Origin: Bacillota bacterium
GTDB lineage: Bacteria > Bacillota > Clostridia > Tissierellales > Peptoniphilaceae
Assembly (NCBI GenBank): GCA_029003555.1
Contig: JAQYCE010000077.1
Span: 1 to 34,841 of the forward strand
DNA: 34,841 nucleotides
Direction of reading: 5' to 3'
The translations under genes and the position numbers were made by a program. The notes beneath the pieces are model-generated. The model saw nothing but the letters and a program-made list of their open reading frames with translations, was not told the DNA's origin and searched no databases. Shown here piece by piece: positions 7,455-15,000 of the stretch; position 1 is the stretch's first letter; every line of letters begins with the position of its first letter.

Positions 7455-8147
7455 ATGATGGGAGTAATCATGAATACGGTGGCGGTGCTAATAGGCGGCG
7501 GCATCGGATTGTTATTCAAAAAAGGCATTCCAACCAGGATTATCGACTCTGTGATGAAAATGATGGGTGCAGTAGTATTGAGCATGGGCATTACAGGAAT
7601 TTTTAAAGGAGAAAACTCTCTGGTTCTTCTCGTGTCCATTGTATTGGGCACTATTGTGGGTGAGTTGGTCGATATTGACACAAGAGTCACAAAACTAGGC
7701 AAGCGGATTGAAACAAAGATCGGTACAGGAGCAGATGGATTCACTCAGGGCTTTGTAACAGCTACCCTACTATTTTGCATAGGAGCCATGGCTATTGTCG
7801 GATCCATTCAGGCGGGTATGAGAGGTGATAACTCGACTTTATTTGCTAAATCTGTATTGGATGGTGTAAGTTCAGTGATGTTGGCCGCTACCTTGGGTGC
7901 AGGTGTCCTTGCATCGGCCGCCTGTATTCTGATCTTTGAGGGAGGAATTGCCATGTTAGCCGGATTTCTGGCACCCGTGCTAACCTCTGCGATGATTGCT
8001 GAAATGACTTGTGTCGGCTCTCTCATGATTATTGTCCTGGGAATGAATGTTATGGGCATCACAGACTACAAGGTTGCAAATTGCCTACCCGCACTTTTGT
8101 TCGCACCCTTTATTACAGAACTCTTCTCTCATATTGGTATGGGGTAA
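7455..8147 (+). CDS. DUF554 family membrane protein (YdfK-like)
   Basis: A 230-residue integral membrane protein with about six hydrophobic segments and many glycine/alanine/methionine residues. The N-terminus NTVAVLIGGGIGLLFKKG, the GELVDIDTRV segment and the middle FVTATLLFCIGAMAIVGS are hallmarks of the DUF554/YdfK family, thought to be transporters of unknown substrate. Possible starts are 7455, 7458 and 7470; AAAGAGG ending at 7444 supports the first two. It is monocistronic and lies within the AT-rich stretch between the 35-nt array and uraA. Confidence 0.82.
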   Translation: MMGVIMNTVAVLIGGGIGLLFKKGIPTRIIDSVMKMMGAVVLSMGITGIFKGENSLVLLVSIVLGTIVGELVDIDTRVTKLGKRIETKIGTGADGFTQGFVTATLLFCIGAMAIVGSIQAGMRGDNSTLFAKSVLDGVSSVMLAATLGAGVLASAACILIFEGGIAMLAGFLAPVLTSAMIAEMTCVGSLMIIVLGMNVMGITDYKVANCLPALLFAPFITELFSHIGMG

Positions 8148-8201
8148 GCGATGGATACTCTAGTGCTCATGCTAGCCCCCCCAAAAAAGCCCGCCGAAAG
8201 A

Positions 8202-8232
8202 TTGGACAAGGGGCCTCCTTTTTTGCTATACT
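8202..8232 (+). promoter_or_regulatory. possible promoter of the uracil permease gene
   Basis: TTGGAC at 8202-8207 and TATACT at 8227-8232 are separated by 19 bases, slightly long. The -10 box is 46 bases before the TTG start. I do not see a PyrR-type attenuator between promoter and gene. Confidence 0.35.
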
Positions 8233-8278
8233 AGTTGAAATTTTGGGTGCAATTGCATAAATCGAGAGGAGTAGGATC

Positions 8279-9685
8279 TTGAAAGAACCATCGAAGAAAG
8301 TAGAACTCGGAAAGGAAGCCATTTGGGATGTCCGGTCCCTCTCCATCGGGACCCGGGGTCTCTTGGGACTTCAACATATGTTCGCCATGTTTGGGGCGAC
8401 CATCTTAGTTCCTCTGTTGACTGGTTTGGATATTTCGACCACCTTATTTATGGCGGGTCTAGGCACTTTATTATTTCATTTCTTAACCAAGGGCAAGGTT
8501 CCTGCATTTCTCGGATCCTCATTCGCTTTTATCGGTGGCTACGCGGCCGTAGCGCCAATGATCAACGATGCGCCCAACCTGGATATGCTCCCCTATGCGT
8601 GTGGGGGTGTTTTTTTTGCCGGTCTGGTCTATGTAGTCATTGCGGGATTAGTGAAGGCCTTCGGGGTTTCCCGGGTCATGAAGTACTTTCCCCCTGTGGT
8701 CACCGGGCCCATCATCATCTCCATCGGCTTGACCCTGGCTCCCTCTGCCGTGGGGAACGCCTCCACCGACTGGCTCCTGGCTGCCGTCGCTATTGCGATC
8801 ATCGTCTACTTCAACATCTGGGGTAAGGGCATGGCCCGGATCATCCCCATCATTTTGGCCATCGTTGGCTCCTATGTGGTCGCCCTCCTTCTGAACCGGG
8901 TGGACTTTTCCTCCATGCAGGCGGCCCAGGCGGTGGCCCTCCCGCTTGACCCCAGCCGGTTCATGAAGCTGGACCCCTCCGCCATCATCTCCATCACCCC
9001 CATCGCCCTGGCCACCATGATGGAACACATCGGTGACATCACGGCCATCTCCGCCACCGTCAAGAAAAACTACCTCAAGGATCCCGGCCTCCACCGGACC
9101 CTCCTGGGCGACGGCCTGGCCACCTCATTAGCCTCGGCCTTCGGCGCCCCGGCCAACACCACCTATGGAGAAAACACCGGCGTCCTGGTCCTGACCCGGG
9201 TCTATGACCCCGCCGTCATGCGCCTGGCTGCCGTCTTCGCCATCATCCTCTCCTTCTTCCCCGTGGTCTCCGGCTTCATCCGGTCCATCCCCATGGCCAT
9301 CATTGGCGGCGTTTCCCTCATCCTCTACGGGATGATCTCCGCTGTCGGCGTCCGGAACCTGGTCGAGAACCAGGTGGACTTCACCAAGTCCCGGAACCTC
9401 ATCGTTGCGGCGGCCATCTTCGTCTCCGCCCTGGGCTTCACCGGTAGCGTATCCGGACTTTCCTTCGATGTTTTCGGCACCACCATCACCCTGTCCGGAC
9501 TGGCCATTGCCGCCCTGGTCGGCATCCTCCTGAATGCCCTCCTCCCCGGCAAGGACTACGACTTCTCCGACGACCATCCGACCCCCACCGGCGTCAACTT
9601 CTCCGGAACCGATGCGACCTTCAAGGGTAAGCCCTACAACTGGTCCTACAGTGACGGCGAAGAGCCCACCGGCCAATTCGACTAA
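8279..9685 (+). CDS. uraA: uracil permease, NCS2 family
   Basis: A 468-residue membrane transporter of the nucleobase:cation symporter-2 family, importing uracil with protons. QHMFAMFGATILVPLLTGLD near residue 32 is the UraA/PyrP opening, and APANTTYGENTGVLVLTRVYDP near residue 295 is the diagnostic NCS2 segment of uracil rather than xanthine carriers. About 12-14 hydrophobic segments are followed by an unusually long hydrophilic tail of about 45 residues after LPGKDYDF. The start is TTG with AGAGGAG eight bases upstream. Codon use changes inside the gene: roughly 8370-8650 uses many AT-ending codons, while the remainder is strongly GC-ending. A strong terminator follows. Confidence 0.9.
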   Translation: MKEPSKKVELGKEAIWDVRSLSIGTRGLLGLQHMFAMFGATILVPLLTGLDISTTLFMAGLGTLLFHFLTKGKVPAFLGSSFAFIGGYAAVAPMINDAPNLDMLPYACGGVFFAGLVYVVIAGLVKAFGVSRVMKYFPPVVTGPIIISIGLTLAPSAVGNASTDWLLAAVAIAIIVYFNIWGKGMARIIPIILAIVGSYVVALLLNRVDFSSMQAAQAVALPLDPSRFMKLDPSAIISITPIALATMMEHIGDITAISATVKKNYLKDPGLHRTLLGDGLATSLASAFGAPANTTYGENTGVLVLTRVYDPAVMRLAAVFAIILSFFPVVSGFIRSIPMAIIGGVSLILYGMISAVGVRNLVENQVDFTKSRNLIVAAAIFVSALGFTGSVSGLSFDVFGTTITLSGLAIAALVGILLNALLPGKDYDFSDDHPTPTGVNFSGTDATFKGKPYNWSYSDGEEPTGQFD

Positions 9686-9700
9686 TGAAAAAAGAAGCCT

Positions 9701-9739
9701 AAAAAAGGGCCCGGCAAAAGGAATCAGCCGGGCTTTTTT
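9701..9739 (+). terminator. intrinsic terminator after uraA
   Basis: GCCCGGC (9709-9715) pairs with GCCGGGC (9727-9733) around 11 bases, followed by six T. The A-run before the stem would let it work on the other strand too, although no gene needs that. Confidence 0.85.
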
Positions 9740-9781
9740 CTATGGTAAAATGGAGTGACATGGACCGGTAAGGAGGGAAGA

Positions 9782-10465
9782 ATGAGGGAAAACTACCAAT
9801 TGGTCTTGGACCAGATCCTCGAAGACATTCAAGCAGAGGGGCGGACTCCCCGCCTCCTCCTCCATTCCTGCTGTGGACCCTGCTCCACCTATGTCCTGGA
9901 CTACCTGTCCGACTATTTTGAAATCACGGTCTACTACTATAATCCCAACATCTACCCCAAGGAGGAGTATGACTTTCGGGAGGTCGAGCAGGAGGACCTC
10001 ATCCGCCGCCTGCCCAGCAAGTACCCCATTCACTTTCAGCGGGCAACTTACGACCCGGAGGACTACTACCAAAAGATCCGAGGCCATGAGGGGGACCCCG
10101 AGAGGGGAGACCGGTGCAGCCTTTGCTACCGGCTCCGCCTGGAAGAAGCCGCCCGGTGGGCCAAAGAGGGGGGCTACGACTACTTCACCACCACCCTGAC
10201 CCTTTCGCCCCACAAGGACGCCCAAAGGCTCAACGCCATCGGGAGGAACCTGGAAGAAGAATATGGGGTGGCCTATCTCTACTCAGACTTCAAGAAGAGA
10301 AACGGCTTCAAGCGGTCCAAGAAAATGACGGATGAATATGGGATGTACCGGCAGGATTACTGTGGCTGCCTTTTTTCCTACCAAGCCCGTCGGGCTCATG
10401 AGGCGGAAAGAATGCGGCAAGATAAAGAGAGAAGGGGGGAAGGTGGCCCGGCCACCAAAGCATGA
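9782..10465 (+). CDS. queH: epoxyqueuosine reductase QueH
   Basis: A 227-residue enzyme of the former DUF208 family, which reduces epoxyqueuosine to queuosine in tRNA anticodons (last step of Q synthesis) and replaces the cobalamin enzyme QueG in many anaerobes. Conserved cysteines are visible: LLHSCCGPCS (Cys30, Cys31, Cys34), RCSLCYRLRL (Cys112, Cys115) and DYCGCLFS (Cys194, Cys196), which in the family bind iron-sulfur and a second metal centre. The start at 9782 follows AAGGAGGG; an upstream in-frame start at 9755 lacks a site. Its stop overlaps the next gene by four bases (ATGA). Confidence 0.93.
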   Translation: MRENYQLVLDQILEDIQAEGRTPRLLLHSCCGPCSTYVLDYLSDYFEITVYYYNPNIYPKEEYDFREVEQEDLIRRLPSKYPIHFQRATYDPEDYYQKIRGHEGDPERGDRCSLCYRLRLEEAARWAKEGGYDYFTTTLTLSPHKDAQRLNAIGRNLEEEYGVAYLYSDFKKRNGFKRSKKMTDEYGMYRQDYCGCLFSYQARRAHEAERMRQDKERRGEGGPATKA

Positions 10466-10938
10466 TGAAAACATGGATTCAAGACCATCAGGAGAAAATT
10501 TTTGACAAGGTCGCCCTCATCTATAAGATCCTGGCCGTGATTTCCGGCATCGGGATGGTCCTGAAGATTCTTTCCGTATTGGGGATTGGCCTGGTTGGGA
10601 CCATCGTCTCCTTCGGCCTTTTCCTTCCCATCGCCGGGGTTATGGCTGTCCTTGCCATCCCCATCATCCTCATTCTTTTCGGGATCCGGGTCTTCCTCTT
10701 TTGGATGGCGGGTCGGTCTGCCCAAACCCTCCCCATGAAGGCTGACCGACTCCAGCAATTTGCCGGCATCCTCCTGGTTTTTGCCATCATCGGCTTCCTC
10801 TTTTCCGGCGACTCTTCTTTTAATCGGACCATGGCCCTGGCCGAAGTGATCTTCCATGGCTTTGTTTTATACGCCCTCTCCGTCACCCGCGGGAAAGGGC
10901 CGAATTCCGGGGATGACCCATACCGTCGTCCCCTATAA
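10462..10938 (+). CDS. small integral membrane protein, unknown
   Basis: A 158-residue protein with four likely membrane segments (about residues 20-40, 42-63, 65-82 and 98-115) and a hydrophilic C-terminus ending GPNSGDDPYRRPL. I do not recognise a family. The ATG overlaps the queH stop (ATGA), with a second ATG directly after it, so translation is coupled to queH. A functional link to queuosine is not implied. Confidence 0.6.
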   Translation: MMKTWIQDHQEKIFDKVALIYKILAVISGIGMVLKILSVLGIGLVGTIVSFGLFLPIAGVMAVLAIPIILILFGIRVFLFWMAGRSAQTLPMKADRLQQFAGILLVFAIIGFLFSGDSSFNRTMALAEVIFHGFVLYALSVTRGKGPNSGDDPYRRPL

Positions 10939-10983
10939 AAAATGTTGTCTCTCAACCTGTGTATTGAATGAAAGGAGCCGGAC

Positions 10984-11814
10984 ATGAGCCGCGCAGACCA
11001 AATTTTTAAAGAGAATTGTCGTGAAATCCTCAACCATGGCGTATCGGATGAGGGGATGGAGGTCCGCCCCCGTTGGCAGGACGGAAGTCCCGCCCACACC
11101 ATCAAAAAATTCGGCCTGGTCAACCGCTACGACCTGTCCGAGGAATTCCCCATCCAGACCATCCGAAAGATTAACTTCAAGGCCCTCTATGATGAGCTGC
11201 TTTGGATCTGGCAGAAGAAGTCCAATAACGTCAAGGACCTGGGGTCCAAGATTTGGGACCAGTGGGCCGATGAAAAGGGGACCATCGGCAAGGCCTATGG
11301 CTACCAATTGGGCCTAAAGCACAAGTATCCCGAAGGAGAGATGGACCAGGTGGACCGGGTCCTCTTTAACCTTAAGAACAACCCCGCTTCCCGGCGGATC
11401 CTGACCAACATCTTCAACTTTGAAGACCTCCATGAGATGGCCCTCTACCCCTGTGCCTATTCCATGACCTTCAACGTCTCCGGCGATACCCTAAACGCCA
11501 TCCTGAACCAGCGGTCCCAGGATATGTTGGTGGCCAATTCCTGGAACGTCTCCCAGTATGCCCTCCTGGTCCATATGTTCGCTCAGGTTTCGGGCCTCAA
11601 GGCCGGCGAGCTGGTCCACGTCATCGCCGATGCCCACATCTACGACCGCCACATCCCCATCGTGGAGAAGCTCCTGGACCAGGAAGATTTCCCGGCCCCC
11701 AAGCTGGTTATCGATGAGTCCATCACCGACTTCTATGCCTTCGATGCCGACTCCTTCCGCCTGGAGGGCTATGAGCATGGCCCCAATATCAAGGGGATCC
11801 CTGTCGCAGAATAA
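10984..11814 (+). CDS. thyA: thymidylate synthase ThyA
   Basis: A 276-residue folate-dependent thymidylate synthase making dTMP from dUMP with methylene-tetrahydrofolate. The nucleophile is Cys157 in MALYPCAYSM, replacing the more familiar PPCH. Downstream are the substrate-binding block QRSQDMLVANSWNVSQYALL (usual RSxDxxLGxPFNxxQYA) and ADAHIYDRHI. The changes in these motifs suggest a divergent subgroup rather than loss of function, because the cysteine, the asparagine and the aspartate-serine core are kept. AAAGGAG precedes the ATG. The gene stands alone, without an adjacent folA. Confidence 0.88.
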   Translation: MSRADQIFKENCREILNHGVSDEGMEVRPRWQDGSPAHTIKKFGLVNRYDLSEEFPIQTIRKINFKALYDELLWIWQKKSNNVKDLGSKIWDQWADEKGTIGKAYGYQLGLKHKYPEGEMDQVDRVLFNLKNNPASRRILTNIFNFEDLHEMALYPCAYSMTFNVSGDTLNAILNQRSQDMLVANSWNVSQYALLVHMFAQVSGLKAGELVHVIADAHIYDRHIPIVEKLLDQEDFPAPKLVIDESITDFYAFDADSFRLEGYEHGPNIKGIPVAE

Positions 11815-11828
11815 ACCCCTTCTTTCAC

Positions 11829-11865
11829 AAAAAAAGCCTCCCGTCCACCAGGATGGGAGGCTTTT
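11829..11865. terminator. bidirectional terminator between thyA and the pyridoxal kinase gene
   Basis: GCCTCCCGTCC (11836-11846) pairs with GGATGGGAGGC (11851-11861), an 11-bp stem with one G-U pair and an ACCA loop. It is flanked by an A-run on the left and TTTT on the right, serving both convergent genes. Confidence 0.88.
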
Positions 11866-11877
11866 CTTATTCTTTTC

Positions 11878-12750
11878 TTATTTTAATAGATCGGTGACTT
11901 GACCGAGGTTGAGCTCAAAGGAGACACCCCGCTGGAGATAGTCGGGTTGGTAGCGGGTGTTGAGCATGGCATCATGAACGAACTTGGAAGCAAAGTGGAC
12001 GGCACTTTCCAGGTCCTTTCCGGTATAGAGGGCGGCGATCAGGGAGGAAGCATAGAGGTCCCCGGTCCCGTGGATAAAGAAATCCAGGAGATCTTCCGAA
12101 ACGGCGGTCATTTCGCTGTCCTGGCCTTGGATGTAGTTGATGATCTTCCCTTCTTTTTGGATCCCTTTTAGAACAACAACTTTAGCCCCCATTTCCAGCA
12201 AAGCATCCAGAATGAGGTGGACCTGTTTTTCATCGGGACTTTGACCGGGGTAGTCCATCCCGGTTAAAAGACCGGCTTCTGTCAGATTAGGAAGGAGAAG
12301 GTCAGCTCCATCCACCAGGTCTTTCATCTTTTCACACATCTCTTCCGTGTACGTCGGATACCGCTGTCCACCATCGCCCATGACGGGGTCAACGAAACGG
12401 AGGGCATGAGGGTAGTCCTGGTAGATGGATTGGATGATTTCCACCTGTTCGGCAGAACCTAGGAAGCCGGAATATACCCCATCCAGGGCCATATTGGCCC
12501 CGTTCTTCCAGTGGCTCAATACCTTGGGCAGGAAGTCCGTCGTATCATGCATGACGAAGTCCGGATAGAGAGTATGGGTGGAGAAAAGCGAGGTGGGCAA
12601 GGGACAGACATCAACGCCAGCAGCGGATAGGAGGGGGATAGCCACTCCAAGGGAGCATTTCCCATAGCCGCAGAGGTCGTGGACGGCCGCAACTCTGGGA
12701 ATGTATTTGCCTTGACGCTCATAGAGAATTACTTCATTATTTTTTTTCAT
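11878..12750 (-). CDS. pyridoxal/pyridoxamine kinase
   Basis: A 290-residue ribokinase-fold enzyme that phosphorylates B6 vitamers to the 5'-phosphates for salvage of pyridoxal phosphate. The opening AAVHDLCGYGKCSLGVAIPLLSA-type segment (residues 21-43) with PTSLFSTHT is characteristic of the PdxK/PdxY-like kinases of Firmicutes. DPVMGDGG lies at 121-128, and the catalytic Asp231 is in FIHGTGDLYASS. Two adjacent ATG codons exist; AGGAGG is two bases before the first (12753) and five before the second (12750), so the second is preferred. The gene is monocistronic, with a candidate promoter upstream. Confidence 0.85.
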   Translation of the reverse strand: MKKNNEVILYERQGKYIPRVAAVHDLCGYGKCSLGVAIPLLSAAGVDVCPLPTSLFSTHTLYPDFVMHDTTDFLPKVLSHWKNGANMALDGVYSGFLGSAEQVEIIQSIYQDYPHALRFVDPVMGDGGQRYPTYTEEMCEKMKDLVDGADLLLPNLTEAGLLTGMDYPGQSPDEKQVHLILDALLEMGAKVVVLKGIQKEGKIINYIQGQDSEMTAVSEDLLDFFIHGTGDLYASSLIAALYTGKDLESAVHFASKFVHDAMLNTRYQPDYLQRGVSFELNLGQVTDLLK

Positions 12751-12786
12751 CATTACCTCCTGAATTGGATTTTTTAGCGCTCTTGT

Positions 12787-12815
12787 AGTCTACTCCTGAA
12801 AAGGTTTGTAGACAA
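12787..12815 (-). promoter_or_regulatory. candidate sigma-A promoter of the pyridoxal kinase gene
   Basis: On the minus strand TTGTCT (12815-12810) and TAGACT (12792-12787) are separated by exactly 17 bases. The boxes themselves form an inverted repeat (GTCTAC/GTAGAC), which might also be a regulator site. Confidence 0.45.
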
Positions 12816-12925
12816 TGCCCCGGCATATTCATTTTTCGCATGAACTCGAAAGGGGAAAAGAATAGTTTTTTCTCCTTCTTTGCCCCCTCATGTACAATAA
12901 AGGGGAAAGAAGAAAGGAGGGGACC

Positions 12926-14473
12926 ATGGCGGAGCGAACGTATCTTTCAATCGACTTAAAATCATTTTATGCCTCGGTGGAGTGCGTGGAGAGGGGGATG
13001 GACCCCCTGACCACCAACCTTTTGGTCGCCGACACTTCCCGGACGGACAAGACCATCTGCCTGGCCGTATCGCCGGCCCTGAAGACTTTCGGCCTGCCCG
13101 GACGGGTCCGGCTTTATGAGGCCAAGGCCCGGGTGGATGAGGCCAACCGCCTCCGCAGGGCCATAGCCCGGAAAGCGGGCAATCCGGTCCTGGCCTCCTC
13201 CTTTTTCCTCCCGGCCCTGAAAGAGGACCCCTCCCTCGCCGTTGACTTCATCGTCGCCCCGCCCCGGATGGCCCACTACATCGACTTCTCCGCCCGGATC
13301 TACCAAATCTACCTCAAGTACATCGCTCCGGAGGATATTGTGGTCTACTCCATTGATGAGGTCTTCATGGATGTGACCGACTACCTGGACCACTACAAAC
13401 TGACCGCTGAGGACCTGGCCATGAGGATGGTTCGGGATGTCCTGGACACTACCGGGATCACGGCTACGGCCGGGATCGGCCCCAACCTCTTCCTGGCCAA
13501 AATTGCCATGGACCTGGAGGCCAAGAAGATGCCGACGGATGAGAATGGGGTCCGGATGGCCCGCTTGGATTTGGCCAGCTACCGGGAACACTATTGGGAC
13601 CACCGGCCCATCACGGATTTTTGGCGGGTGGGGAAGGGGACGGCCCAACGCCTGGCCAAGTACGGCCTCCACACCATGGGGGATATCGCCCTCTGCTCGG
13701 TGGGGGAGCCGGGCCACGCCTACAATGAGGATCTCCTCTATGACCTCTTTGGGGTCAATGCGGAGCTCCTCATCGACCATGCCTGGGGCTACGAACCCTG
13801 CCGAATTTCGGACATCAAGGCCTATATTCCCAAGTCCAAGTCCCTCTCCCGGGGCCAGGTCCTCTCCACCCCCTATCCCTTTGACAAGGCCCGCCTGGTC
13901 ATGCGGGAGATGGCTGACCTCCTGGCCCTGGACCTGGTGGCCAAGGGTCTGGTGACGGACCAGGTTTCCCTGACGGTGGGCTATGACGTGGTCAACCTCC
14001 GGGATCCCCACTTGGCCCAGGCTTACCATGGAGAAGTCAAGAAGGATATGTATGGCCGCCGACTGCCAAAGGAGGCCCACAAGTCCCTCCCCTTGGGGAT
14101 GGAGACGGCCGCATCCTCGGTCATCATGGAGGCCCTGACCCGGATTTTCGACCAGGTGGTGGACCCCCGCCTCTATATCCGGCGGTTGTATGTCGTGGCC
14201 GACCGGGTCATGGCCGGGGGGGAAGTCAGGAAGGACCAGGCCTCCCAGATGGATTTCTTTGGGCAGATGGATGAGGTCAGGGAAGAGGGCCCGGGTGGCC
14301 GAAGTGGGGACGAGGGCCAGAAGAAGGACCTGGACAAGGAGCGTCGGGTCCAGGAAGCCCTGGTGGCGATTAAAAGGAAGTATGGGAAGAATGCGGTCCT
14401 TCGTGGGATGAACTTGGAAGAAGGTGCCACGGCCAAGGACCGGAATGACCGGATTGGGGGGCATAAGGCATGA
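12926..14473 (+). CDS. Y-family DNA polymerase, UvrX/UmuC type
   Basis: A 515-residue translesion polymerase. Metal-binding acidic residues appear in TYLSIDLKSFYASVEC (Asp10) and YSIDEVFMDVT (Asp144, Glu145). The opening LKSFYASVECVERGMDP and the TNLLVADTSRTDKTICLAVSP segment are typical of the Firmicutes UvrX/YqjW subgroup rather than of DinB. A helix-hairpin-helix region around 230-245 (WRVGKGTAQRLAKYGLHTMG) and a little-finger domain follow, then a charged linker. ATG 12926 is chosen for its AGGAGG; a longer frame at 12890 lacks one. The stop overlaps the YolD gene (ATGA). I found no convincing LexA box upstream. Expected role: replication past damage and mutagenesis. Confidence 0.88.
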   Translation: MAERTYLSIDLKSFYASVECVERGMDPLTTNLLVADTSRTDKTICLAVSPALKTFGLPGRVRLYEAKARVDEANRLRRAIARKAGNPVLASSFFLPALKEDPSLAVDFIVAPPRMAHYIDFSARIYQIYLKYIAPEDIVVYSIDEVFMDVTDYLDHYKLTAEDLAMRMVRDVLDTTGITATAGIGPNLFLAKIAMDLEAKKMPTDENGVRMARLDLASYREHYWDHRPITDFWRVGKGTAQRLAKYGLHTMGDIALCSVGEPGHAYNEDLLYDLFGVNAELLIDHAWGYEPCRISDIKAYIPKSKSLSRGQVLSTPYPFDKARLVMREMADLLALDLVAKGLVTDQVSLTVGYDVVNLRDPHLAQAYHGEVKKDMYGRRLPKEAHKSLPLGMETAASSVIMEALTRIFDQVVDPRLYIRRLYVVADRVMAGGEVRKDQASQMDFFGQMDEVREEGPGGRSGDEGQKKDLDKERRVQEALVAIKRKYGKNAVLRGMNLEEGATAKDRNDRIGGHKA

Positions 14474-14919
14474 AAGACGCATACAAAAAGATCGCCCACC
14501 TGGGCCCATGGGAGCCCAAAAACCACCCCCGGATGTCCTGGAAAAACCGGGCTGCCCAGTTCTCTCCTTTCCAGGCCCTGACGGGCTATGAGATGGCCAT
14601 TCAAGAAGCGGGGCGGCCGACCCGGGAGAGGGCTCAAGTCTCCCAAGATGAGGCGGATGAGATCAACCGGTCCCTGTCCTACCTGACCGACTGGTTGGTG
14701 GAAGGAGCCGGGGGCCGGGCTGGGGGCCATCCCCGCATCCGGATCCGCTATTTTCAGAAGGATGAGCGAAAAGAAGGCGGAGCCTACCTTGTCAAAGAAG
14801 GGCGGGTTGCCGAGATCCGGGCCTTTCGACGGGTCCTCCTCTTCGAGGATGGGGAGGAAATCCCCATTGACCAGCTGAAAGAAGTGGAAATCCTTGGAAA
14901 GGGAGTGGGGGAAGGTTGA
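14470..14919 (+). CDS. YolD-like protein
   Basis: A 149-residue YolD-family protein. The segment HPRMSWKNRAAQFSPFQALTGYEMAI near residue 20 is the clearest signature (usual form: NRAAQFAPFAALxGY). The C-terminal half is beta-rich (RRVLLFEDGEEIPIDQLKEVEIL). YolD genes regularly follow UvrX-type polymerases and are proposed functional counterparts of UmuD; their molecular action is not well defined. Four-base overlap with the polymerase gene indicates coupled translation. Confidence 0.85.
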   Translation: MKDAYKKIAHLGPWEPKNHPRMSWKNRAAQFSPFQALTGYEMAIQEAGRPTRERAQVSQDEADEINRSLSYLTDWLVEGAGGRAGGHPRIRIRYFQKDERKEGGAYLVKEGRVAEIRAFRRVLLFEDGEEIPIDQLKEVEILGKGVGEG

Positions 14920-15000
14920 CTAGGGCCGTCCGCGCCTTGATTGCCCGCCCGGACATCCTCATTGCCGATGAGCCGACCGGGGCCCTGGATTCCGATTCCT
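14901..15000 (+). pseudogene. remnant of an ABC transporter ATPase (Walker B region)
   Basis: In a second frame across the end of the YolD gene, about 30 codons read SGG, then AVRALIARPDILIADEPTGALDSDS. This is the stretch from the signature motif to Walker B and D-loop of MacB/LolD-type ABC ATPases (ARPDILIADEPTGALDS is close to consensus). Nothing recognisable of the P-loop half precedes it and the homology stops where the convergent glycosyltransferase gene ends. It looks like a scar left by a deletion, although YolD itself is intact. Confidence 0.65.

Noticed and set aside
8150..8278. PyrR-binding attenuator before uraA
   Set aside because: GAGAGGAG near 8264 resembles part of a PyrR site but is the ribosome site; no paired antiterminator and terminator hairpins are seen.
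12962..14509. Very long antisense frame opposite the polymerase gene
   Set aside because: Caused by GC-rich codons on the plus strand; composition is not protein-like and no ribosome site exists.
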